From assembly GCA_963693315.1 (NCBI GenBank), contig OY856187.1, positions 427,049,748-427,113,747 on the forward strand: a stretch of DNA of 64,000 bases. Direction: 5' to 3'. Origin of the DNA: Diogma glabrata. Lineage: Eukaryota > Arthropoda > Insecta > Diptera > Cylindrotomidae. Numbering within the stretch: position 1 is the stretch's first letter; every line of letters begins with the position of its first letter. The notes below the pieces were generated by a model. That model saw only the letters and a program-made list of their open reading frames with translations. It did no database searches and was not told the origin of the DNA. A program made the position numbers and the translations under genes. This document shows positions 55,121 through 64,000 of this stretch, piece by piece.

Positions 55121-56013
55121 GGCTAAAGTCAGATATTGTAGCTATTAAATGTATTCTAGATAAGAATTATATGATCAATTTTCCACTTAATAGCTAGATA
55201 ATTTACGTGTATTAAATAAAATACGTGAAAAAATTTAGGTTAAATTTAAGTTATTTCATGAAACACCTGACAAAATTTAACTTAAATAACAGGTAAATAA
55301 TTTTATGGCTAGGAATTATGGATACGATATTATTTATCTCCCAAACCAATGCATTTAAGGACAAAATAGGTTTTTATGACAATTTCTAAACCGACTTCAA
55401 ATAAACATTTTTATACATATGTACTTTGGAGCGTATTTTTGAATGGATTTAAATGTTCATGTATAAAAAAAGGTTCGATCTTGTTTATACATAAAACAAA
55501 AACAGGAAAAAATAATGAGAACAACCCTTAAAAATACAATTAAATATTATTTTTTTTATAAACCGAATACTTTAATTTTCAATTTTCATTTCGGCATTCG
55601 ATAAAAAACATTAATTATTGAAAATATAATAATAGTTTGTAGTATACTATAAAGTAAGCTTTTGTGATCATGAGGGGCATACATTTCGGCATTTCGGAGC
55701 ATACATTTTGTGGTTTGCATGTGCAACAAACAAGTTAAATTTAACTAATAATTAGCTAAAATATAACATAACATTTGCACTTATTTAACTTAAAATTTGG
55801 TTAAATTATAGTTAAACGTAATCACATATTAGCCAGCATATTACATAAAAATTACATGAAAATTTAACCAATATTTTTATGGAAAAAGTATGACACTTAG
55901 GTTAAATTTAACCTTTTATTATAAATAAATTTAGGATAAATGAGAATGTTCTCTAAAATTTTGTGCAGATAATATCAACCTATATTTAAGCTAAAATCCA
56001 CCTATTGTGTTAG
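55121..56013. other. A+T-rich interior of the TIR element
   Basis: Repeated TTAAATTTAA/AACTTAAAT-like strings; no frame or hairpin of note. Confidence 0.4.
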
Positions 56014-56016
56014 CTG

Positions 56017-56405
<389 letters not shown>

Positions 56406-56413
56406 ACTTTTTT

Positions 56414-56638
56414 TTCATTTTGATTTTCCGTCTCCGCTTAACATATGCTTAAGCAGGCTACAGACCTTCAATCAATTTGTCAATCATTTCGAAAACGAAA
56501 ACAAACGAAATAAAATTTAGTGCAAAAATCCCCTAAATTTTATTCCGTTTATTTTCGTTTTCAATTGATTGACAAATTGATTGAAGGTCTGTAGCCTGCT
56601 TAAGTATATGTTAAGCGGAGACGGAAAATCAAAATGAA
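56414..56638. mobile_element. Palindrome with 149-bp MITE (AGCAGGCTACAGACC) at its core
   Basis: The MITE 56452-56600 has TIRs AGCAGGCTACAGACCTTCAA and complement and equals in length the copy at 61088-61236. Its flanks are also inverted: ATTTTGATTTTCCGTCTCCG with CTTAACATATGCTTA on the left and the complement on the right, so the whole 225 bp folds on itself. Confidence 0.8.
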
Positions 56639-56966
56639 GGTCTGTAGCCTGCTATATAGTCGTTTGGCACCAAAATTTTTCCGAAATCCCGAGATGAAGC
56701 ACATACCAAAAGATAGATTTTTATATGAAATCTACCTAAAAATTACTTGACTAAAACTTGGATAGAAAATATTTGTCCAACATATATGATAATCTAATAT
56801 GCCCTACGTTACTATACCGTAGAAAAGTTGTGAATCGTGTAAATAGACACTGCGTTGGAAAGATGACTGTCAAACATTGTTAGTTTTGATAGCATAATTT
56901 TTTTGTTGTCGCAATGATAGTTTGCACAAATAAGAAACATCTTTTACTTCATCATTAATTATTACG
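56639..56966. repeat. Dispersed repeat and spacer
   Basis: 56640-56660 is a further MITE end (GGTCTGTAGCCTGCT). 56661-56755 (TAGTCGTTTGGCACCAAAAT, CCGAGATGAAGC) repeats 26255-26345. The rest is unassigned. Confidence 0.6.
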
Positions 56967-57170
56967 TAAAGCCGCAATTAGACTATTGCAGAACTCTGCA
57001 ATAGTCGTGCAATGGTAGTGTGTAAAATATTCATTGCAGAAAAGTTTGCCAATGAACTCATTGCAATGTTTTTCAATGAGTTCATTGCCAAACTTTTCTT
57101 CAATGAATATTTTACACACTAGCATTGCAGAAATATTGCAGAGTTCTGCAATAGTCTAATTGCGGCTTTA
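56967..57170. mobile_element. Foldback element just upstream of seipin
   Basis: TAAAGCCGCAATTAGACTAT and its complement form the ends. Inner arms GTGTGTAAAATATTCATTG and AACTCATTGCAATG also pair with their partners, so almost the whole 204 bp folds. It ends 82 bp before the seipin start codon and so occupies promoter or 5' UTR position. Confidence 0.85.
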
Positions 57171-57252
57171 GTGTTTTTTTCTAATAAGTTATTTATATAA
57201 AATTTTGTCTAGTGAAACCAAAAAGTTAGTAGAAAGTGTAAACCATTTAAAA

Positions 57253-58419
57253 ATGGGTTTACTTAGTTTTATGTTAAATATAATGGATCCTTTTAACATT
57301 ACATCAAATTACGTGATTGAACCGATAAAGGATATTTGTCACATAATATTCGATGATTACAAAACAAGAACACAAGAAGGTGTCAACACAACAAGAGATA
57401 TTATACTACGTGTGATTATTGCATTATTTGCCGCTGTAATAATAGTATGTACCGCTTCTTTTTTGTATATTGCATTTTATTATGCATATATGCCATCCGT
57501 ACTCTATACACAACCAGTTTATATGCAGTTTAAGTGAGTTTTATTTCTTATTTTAAAAATATATTTCCAATAATATTTACACTATTTGTTGTTTGGCAGA
57601 ACATGCGATGAACTAAAAGGACCATGTACATTTCCATCAGCTCACGTATCGCTAACAAAAAAACAACACCTTCTAATGGTTGGTCAATCATATCGTATTT
57701 TTCTCAATTTTGATTTACCAGAATCACCAGTAAACCAAGAAATTGGCATGTTTATGGTTTGTGCAGAGCTACGTGATTCTGCTACCACATTACGTGGTCA
57801 TTCTTGTCGTTCAACTATGCTACGCTATAGATCAAATCTAGTCAAATGGATTGAAACATGGATAACAAGCCCACTCCTTTTGGTTGGGATAAAAGAAGAA
57901 AGACAGTATGTGTCCCTAGAATTATTTTCAAATTTTGAAGATGATCAAATTCATCCAGTTACTGATGTTTATATAGAAATCCAATCAAAGGTTATTCAAT
58001 TTTATTCCGTTTCATTACATATTGTTGCACATTTCGCAGGTCTTCGTTTCATTATGTTTCATTGGCCGTTTATATCTGCAGCCATTGGGATATCAATAAA
58101 TTTGTTCTTTATATCATTTATATGCTTATTAAGTTGGTATCATTGGTCAGATACCGCATGGATTGATGAAGCAAAGGAAAAGTATAAAAAGATGCGAATC
58201 AAATCTATAGATCTTGAAGTAAGGAGTGACACTCCACTGAGCTCAACAATTAAAAAAAATTTAGATTATGATTGTTCAAGCTCAATCGATGACACAATAA
58301 ATATACTGAACGATGAAGATTTTAGTATGATGGAATTGCAAATGATTGCTAAAGCAACATTACAGACACCAGATGGTTTAAAACACAAAAAAGTGCTTGA
58401 AAAAGGCGAATCCAACTGA
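57253..58419 (+). CDS. Seipin: Seipin (BSCL2 homologue), two exons
   Basis: An ER membrane protein that oligomerises at ER-lipid droplet contacts and controls lipid droplet formation. Exon 1 is 57253-57533, the intron 57534-57599 (GTGAGT...TTTGGCAG, 66 bp) and exon 2 57600-58419, giving 366 residues. This is about the length I recall for fly seipin. Residues about 51-77 form the first membrane segment (IILRVIIALFAAVIIVCTAS), followed by FYYAYMPSVLYTQPVYMQF. The lumenal domain carries CTFPSAHVSLTKKQHLLMVG, RGHSCRSTMLRYRS and DVYIEIQSKVIQFYSVSLHI. Residues about 250-273 are the second membrane segment, ending LLSWYHW. A variable cytosolic tail follows. The ATG at 57253 was chosen because the in-frame codon upstream at 57205 is TTG. 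No stops or shifts: a functional host gene. Confidence 0.95.
57534..57599 (+). other. Seipin intron
   Basis: 66 bp, GTGAGT donor and TTTGGCAG acceptor. Splicing joins AA|A to give K and restores QFKTCDELKGPCTFP, which fits the family. The size is typical of fly short introns. Confidence 0.9.
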
Positions 58420-59319
58420 TTTTTTAAATTTTGTTTGCAATTAATATTACATGCGTTCCTTTGGAACAAAATAGCTGCTCAAAGCAGCTTTTGAGTAGAT
58501 CACCCATGGAACGCCGAAAATTTGAAAATTTTTCAAATATAGCCACAATTTTATTATTATCCACATTTTTTAATTTTGGCTGATATTAAGATCTGACTGG
58601 TCCATTTTATTATTAAAAATATCAAAACAAGTTTATAACCGATCTAAATGAAATCGAAAAATAAACTGCTTTTCAACTACACAACTTGTTCGAGGTAGAG
58701 TAGATCAAAGCAAATTTGAGTAATAGTGTATTCTTTTCGACTGTACTGAACAAGTTCCAACACCGAATTATCGAAATTTGTGTTCTTTTGAGTTGCACCA
58801 GCACAGAATTATGATTTCGATCGTATTCTTTTGGAAACAGAATTGTTATTTTGCCCACACCCAGTACAAAAAAATAGCATCGTAGAAATTGGTGGTGTAG
58901 AAGTTGTACTCAGAGTTTAAAAAAAATCTTCCCATCTACTCTTACTCTTAATACTAAAAGAATTTTGATTTTCCTTCTTTCATTTCTTCATTCTTTTACG
59001 ATTGAATAGTGAGTTACAAAAAATATTTTGTACAAGACTACTCTTTGAATTGTGAATAAATATACTTCATTGTATAAAGATTTACTCGTCACAAAAAAAA
59101 TTACTTACTCTCACTCAATCATAAAATTTAAATTTTCCAAAAGTAATCGATTTTTTTTGCTGTTAAAAATGTACATTTATATCATTCTTCTATATCGGAC
59201 GTCTTCTATATATACCATCTATTTATAATTTACATCCCCAAATCTAAATAAAATAAACACCAGAGAAGAGTAAGAATAGGTAAAAGTTTAAAAAAAAAGG
59301 CTCACGGTATTGAGATCAA

Positions 59320-60248
59320 CAGGCTGATTCTGAGTTAAGAGGTCTTAGCTATGATTATTTTTGTTATGACAATTTTTTTAAGAGGAATATCTTAATTGCG
59401 ATTCTGTGAACGTTGTCATAAAAAACTTCATAATAACTCTACAAATATATTTTGGAGATCTTTCAAACGGCTATTTTTATAAACAAAATTATTATAAAAT
59501 GTCATATTTTCTTTTTAAATAATTTAAATACAAATTAAAATACATACCATATAAATTATTATTAAGAATTATGGTATATTATATAATTTTTTATAAAAAT
59601 CAAATTTTTTAAGGTATTAATAATTTTTGTTTGTGGAAATATTCAACCGCCATTTTATTGAATATCAATCTTAAAATCAAAAATGTATTTTATTTTATAA
59701 TATTTTATATACAATTAATATAAAATTATACCATATATTAATTTTTATTTATTTTGCAATAAATTTGTTAGAAAAGAATGATTGTTTTTCCTTAAAGTTT
59801 ATATAAAATTTGCAAAATTTTCCTAAAACAACATGAGACGTCAAAGTTTGATATTGCAAATATGAAATTTTCAATCGCTATTTTATTTAAAATCAATATC
59901 TATATATATCAAATATATATTTTGTTTTATAATTTTGATTCAAACTAAAATAAAATATAGATAATTATTCTAAATTTTATAATAATTACATAAATAATTC
60001 ATAATTAATATTTTATCCTTTATTAATATAATTTTTCATACAAGAATTCAAATAAAAAAATATGAAACTTTAAATTATGATGCTTAAGATGACCATGTTT
60101 GACGATCTTACGTTAAGAGGTTATTTTTTGACATCTCACAGTTGTGACTGCATACAGAATCGCATTTAAGAGATTTTAGTCTTAGCTAAGAGAAAAGTCT
60201 TTGCTATGATTATTTTTACATCTGTGAGGGTATGTCAGAATCAGCCTG
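59320..60248. mobile_element. MITE-like element, TIR CAGGCTGATTCTGA
   Basis: Ends CAGGCTGATTCTGA (59320) and TCAGAATCAGCCTG (ending 60248), flanked by CAA on both sides, a likely 3-bp duplication. Subterminal TCTTAGCTATGATTATTTTTG lies near both ends, and GCGATTCTGTG pairs with CAGAATCGC further in. A+T-rich interior, no frame. Confidence 0.8.
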
Positions 60249-60484
60249 CAAATTTATTATTTAAACGAAGATCAATCATAAGCGAAAGAATAAACAAAAG
60301 GAGTGAAAGAGGAATAAGTCTTATGAATTTTTATTAACTCACTCCTTATGGAATGAATATATAAATTTAAAGAGCGAGTTTTGTATCACTGGTTGTACTG
60401 AATTTTTATTTGTGATTTTTTTTTGTTTATCGTATTTGGGATGTTTTTTTTTTGTATAACAGGTATTAATATTATGAAAATATT

Positions 60485-60631
60485 GGGGTCTATTCAGTAA
60501 AATCTTCTATCGAAAGTTTCTGTTAATCTTTTATTTTTTGTATGAAATTTTATAACGGGAAAATAAAATTTCATACAAAAAGTAAAAGAATAACAGAAAT
60601 TTTCGATAGAAGATTTTACTGAATAGGCCCC
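60485..60631. mobile_element. 147-bp foldback MITE, TIR GGGGTCTATTCAGT
   Basis: Ends GGGGTCTATTCAGTAAAATC and complement (one mismatch) continue inward through CTTCTATCGAAA and AATTTCATACAAAAA. ATT flanks both sides. Confidence 0.85.
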
Positions 60632-60844
60632 ATTATTTTGTGAATAAAAATCAACCAATCACAATCAATCTGGGTTAGTATTTCTAATGAAAAAATAGAA
60701 AAGAATCCAAGTGTTCTTTTTAACTTGTAATTGTACTGATTTTTTTTTGTTCTGTGTGGAGACGATTTTAAAATTCTGGATTTTTTGTCCATACTCGGTA
60801 CAGTCAAAAAGAATACACTATGAGTTTGATCTTCAATGGAACGC

Positions 60845-61087
60845 GACTATTATATGTTTTGCTTAACATAATGCCAGATAGTTAATTATAAGAAACACAT
60901 GACAAGACAGTTTATTTTTTATTCAAAAGTACGCATTATAAAAATAATTCACATTCGTTTTCGTGCAAACCTTTGGCCGATTTTGAAGTTTATAATGAGT
61001 TTTAACTTAGGGTATTGAATAGTGGAATCCTGTAATTGTAGTTTTAGCATTTATTAGTTTTTATTTGATAATGTAGTTGTCTTATAA
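60845..61087. other. A+T-rich spacer
   Basis: Nothing recognised. Confidence 0.3.
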
Positions 61088-61236
61088 AGCAGGCTACAGA
61101 CCCTCAATCAATTTGTCAATCAATTGAAAACGAAAATAAACGAAATAAAATTTAGGGGATTTTTACACTAAATTTTATTTCGTTTATTTTCGTTTTCGAA
61201 TTGATTGACAAATTGATTGAAGGTCTGTAGCCTGCT
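61088..61236. mobile_element. 149-bp MITE (AGCAGGCTACAGACC), second copy
   Basis: Same ends and length as 56452-56600. Flanked by TAA on both sides, which would fit a 3-bp target duplication; the other copy reads as TTA/TAA. Confidence 0.85.
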
Positions 61237-61396
61237 TAACACTAAGGGCCGATTGTATGAATGCAGATAGAAGATAAATCTACAGACAAATCGTCGTTTG
61301 TATTGTATGAATCAGGATAGATTAAATTCTATTCTCAGATTTATTCTTTTTCTTCTATAAAACAATTTGTTTTTTTTTCTTGACATGTGCATAGCA
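61237..61396. other. Spacer ending in hAT2 target duplication
   Basis: Begins with AGGGCCGATTGTATGAATGC, which looks like a transposon end, but no partner end was found. Ends in GCATAGCA (61389-61396), the left copy of the hAT2 target duplication. Confidence 0.4.
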
Positions 61397-61639
61397 TAAA
61401 CTGACCAGAGCCAAATCGCTAAAATGTGGGACAAAATGCAAAAATTCTTCAGATGCTAATTAATTAGAATTTCTATTGCGAGAAAGTGGGACGGTAAAAA
61501 TGTCCTAGCTAGATTGTGCATAAATTTACTATTTAATGCTTTCCTTTACTATTTGTTTACTATTAGATCCTTTTATTTTAATTGGACATTTTTCAACTGT
61601 TAGGAAATGTTCTTTCAGTGGTTCGTACATTTTCAAAAT

Positions 61640-62370
61640 TCTTTCTAGTGCTGGTATTACCGCCATCTAGCTAGTTTCACTGTATCCAAGAGTTGGTTTT
61701 GTTCGACATTACTTCCTGCCGCAAAACTCCTTCAACGTCTCCAGAAAAGACAGTAAAATATTCATATTTTTTTAACCCTGTCATTTACATAAATTGTCAT
61801 TAATTCAGAAGCAGTTCTTATTGCATTATTTAGAATATGGCTAATCAAATACCAAATACATTCTGGTTCAAATTCGAGTTAAGCTTGCTTTTAACATTTT
61901 TCACCCCTTGACGTGACACCACTAAAATTGGTATTCGTGTTATCAGCGCAAACTGGAACTAACTTTTTGTCAATGTTAAATTTTTCAAGAATATACTTAG
62001 ATATTTGTTCCGATGCTCAAGCAAAGAAGAAAATTCCAAGAATCTAACTTTTACTCCGTAATATGCTCTCTAAAACATCGAAATAGAATCGAAAATATTT
62101 TTATTTCCTTATGATTCGAAGCATCAGTATAAGCCGTGGCAAAATCTGCAGCAGACAAATCTGTTTTTAGTTGGTCTAGTACATGATCCATTAAAATTTT
62201 TTTAATTATTGCATCTGATTTTGTTCTGGCACATGCATATTTGTTATCGAATTATTTTAGATGTTCAATTTATCGATCGAAGCTTTGGCTGTGGTAAATC
62301 GTATGGAAGGAGAAAGCGGCTTCTGCAAGAGCCATTTCTAATGGTTTAAAAAACTCAAAACTCAAAAATA
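61640..62370 (-). pseudogene. hAT2 transposase remnant, copy 2
   Basis: The minus strand encodes EMALAEAAFSFHTIYHSQSF, then YACARTKSDAIIKKILMDHV and SAADFATAYTDASNHKEIKI, the block with the catalytic aspartate (TDxSNHK). Further on come the LVPVCADNTNxN-like and AxHIxxN-like blocks in broken frames, parallel to 37840-38010. Several stops. It keeps the central part that copy 1 has lost. Confidence 0.75.
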
Positions 62371-62794
62371 CTCAAAACTTTTATTTTTGCTTCAAATTTG
62401 ATGCTTTCTAACGTAAAATGCTTTGAATGCTTCGTTCAATTATTCATGTATTGTTAGAATAATGAATATACAGGTTTACGTAGAGGGACTAATTTTGTTC
62501 TTTTGTAAATCGAATGAAAGAACAGGAAATGTAATTAGCTCCAAAGGAGTAAAATCGAAAAAACAACAATTTTGCTCTTACGAGTAAGAACGATATTCAA
62601 ATTATAAACAATTTAATTTTTGAAAATTATTTTAAAGGATTGAAATGAGTGCTCAAATAAAATAAAATTGTAAACTCTGGTTTGAAAATTTAAATGTTTA
62701 GGAATTTGTAAGGAAAACTGAGTTTATTTTGTATTTTATTTTTCTTAATATACTTTCGATCTGTCGTATATGCACCGGAGAGATGTTTCTATTT

Positions 62795-63378
62795 TTTTTA
62801 AAATAAAATGTGTTGTGTAATAGGGTTCAGAACATGTCTCACAACAACACATAAATACCTTTTAAGACCTAGGTCTAGACCTGGGTCCCACAACAACTGG
62901 CGTTCAAAGGTGTTGATTAATGCTTTTTTAAACCTCTGTGGGTTGAAGCCACCTGAGAGTAAGGGTTCGGGCAAAGTATTCCATTTGTATGCAGTTCGGA
63001 CAAAGAAGTCTTTCTGCGATCTGCCAGTATGACAGTGCGGGATCTCGACCGTTGCACTGGTTGCGGACCCCGATTGCCGAGTTGCACGGGGGTAAGAATA
63101 AGTTTGAGGCATGATGCCACTGATTTCATCTGAGCACTGTTGATGACGATATTTGTAAAAAACAACGAGGTCAGCAACAGTGCGACGATGTTGTAGGGAA
63201 TCAAGTTTTGATGTCAAAGCTCGATCACCCACAATTCGTATAGCCCGCTTTTGAACAGAGTCCAAGAGGGCCAAGATGGAAACAGAATCAGCACCCCAAA
63301 CTTGACAACAGTACTCCCGCCATACAGGGACGAATATAGGACTTATAAACATGGAGCAATTAGTATGGAGTGAAAATT
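62795..63378 (-). pseudogene. LINE 3' end (C-terminus and tail) inside hAT2
   Basis: The frame 62798-63352 encodes VWREYCCQVWGADSVSILAL, then LDSVQKRAIRIVGDRALTSK, LQHRRTVADLVVFYKYRHQQ, KDFFVRTAYKWNTLPEPLLS and FNPQRFKKALINTF, followed by the 3' tail with TGTGTTGTTGTGAGACA. Same family as 21384-21925. The 184-residue open frame shows a recent 5'-truncated insertion. It interrupts hAT2 copy 2 between sequences corresponding to about 36175 and 36185 of copy 1. Confidence 0.85.
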
Positions 63379-63782
63379 TTTAATTTTAAACAAAGAAGCC
63401 TTTTCGCTGAGTAGATCTGTTAGATATCAAAAGATATTTGCAAAATAAAATGCAAATTATTGAAGTGAAAAAGACTGAGTTTAGTATTTCTAAGAAAATT
63501 TTGTTAAAACACTTTTTTAGTAAAAACAATATTGCACTGATTTGTTCAGTTAAATCAACATATACATAACATTATACAAACTGCAAGAAAAAACTGTGAA
63601 ACCATTGCTTTGACTAAGATATTGCGCAAACTTTACGTGGATTTTTGATTATTTTATTTCGATAATACGGGCAAATGTGGTGGAAATATTTGTTTCGTGG
63701 CACAAATTTCTCCGTGGGACAACGCAATGAAATGTGGGACATTTCCACGCAGCGTGGGACGTCTTGTCAGTTTAGCATAGCA

Positions 63783-64000
63783 GGACAATTTTGTTTTGAA
63801 ATTTCTTAAATTTCTGCGTTTCTAAAATTTGTTTTTGGATATAAATTAATAGTAAAATAAATAATATTTTCAATTTTGAAATAATAGTTTTTAATTTATA
63901 ATTAAATTTATTTAATAGAAAATAAAAGAAAAGTATTGCCACTTATAAAATTATACTACTATAAACTGCAATAAAAACGAAATTAAAAAATAATCTATCC
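63783..64000. other. A+T-rich spacer at window end
   Basis: Nothing recognised. Confidence 0.3.

Larger units (their letters stand above)
58453..60844. mobile_element. TIR element downstream of seipin (GCGTTCC ends), with nested insertions
   Basis: GCGTTCC at 58453 and GGAACGC at 60838-60844 are inverted. A longer inverted pair supports it: GATCAAA...TGAGTAATAGTGTATTC with GACTGTACTGA (58705-58755) against GAATACACTATGAGTTTGATC with its flank (about 60800-60835). A short extra GGAACGCC at 58510 shows the left end is rearranged. Two other TIR elements lie inside. It starts about 33 bp after the seipin stop. Confidence 0.5.
61397..63774 (-). mobile_element. hAT-type DNA transposon hAT2, copy 2
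   Basis: Ends TAAACTGACCAGA and GTCAGTTTA, in opposite orientation to copy 1 at 35808-38416. Perfect 8-bp duplication GCATAGCA at 61389-61396 and 63775-63782, which establishes hAT membership. It is split by a LINE tail (62795-63378). Confidence 0.9.

Noticed and set aside
57205..57252. Upstream extension of seipin from a TTG codon
   Set aside because: TTG is not a likely start in an animal gene; the ATG at 57253 gives the expected N-terminus length.

Overview
The window is strongly A+T-rich eukaryotic DNA, almost certainly from an insect and probably a dipteran. The one clear host gene is seipin (57253-58419, + strand, two exons, a 66-bp intron). Its protein resembles the Drosophila seipin I know from memory over the whole length. 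The 12-residue loop next to the splice junction and the family blocks that follow are all present. Nearly everything else is transposable-element debris, much of it nested.

Layout: 0.6-2.7 kb holds a minus-strand non-LTR (LINE) EN-RT relic next to a Penelope-like (PLE) RT scrap. 3.05-6.87 kb is a complete but internally deleted Ty3/gypsy-type LTR element with LTRs, polypurine tract, a putative primer site and a GTAAT target duplication. 7.4-16.4 kb contains MITEs, a ~1-kb tandem duplication, a LINE relic (12.5-14.77 kb) and several elements whose ends are long imperfect hairpins starting AATAGTACATTA. 16.9-26.1 kb carries three different long-TIR DNA transposons that all keep pieces of the same transposase family. 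26.7-29.4 kb has another double-hairpin element and a long-TIR element. 30.5-31.4 kb is a Helitron end with a helicase relic. 33.6-39.2 kb is a LINE split by a 4.6-kb hAT with a perfect 8-bp duplication, itself split by a second hAT, which contains a hairpin. 39.2-39.7 kb is two Helitron 3' ends back to back. 42.1-52.6 kb is a composite tandem array split by a long LINE (itself split by a TIR element) and two PLE pieces with target duplications. 52.6-56.0 kb is a TIR element inserted in an (AT)n tract, which then runs to 56.4 kb. After seipin come nested TIR elements and a second copy of the inner hAT (61.4-63.8 kb), also split by a LINE.

No genes work together as a pathway here. Seipin stands alone between a foldback element ending 82 bp before its start codon and a repeat starting about 33 bp after its stop. 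The most interesting unexplained material is the hairpin-ended element family (at least ten hairpins), the three hammerhead-ribozyme-like motifs linked to PLE sequence, and the cluster of related long-TIR transposons. All family names rest on motif recognition by eye; no database search was run.
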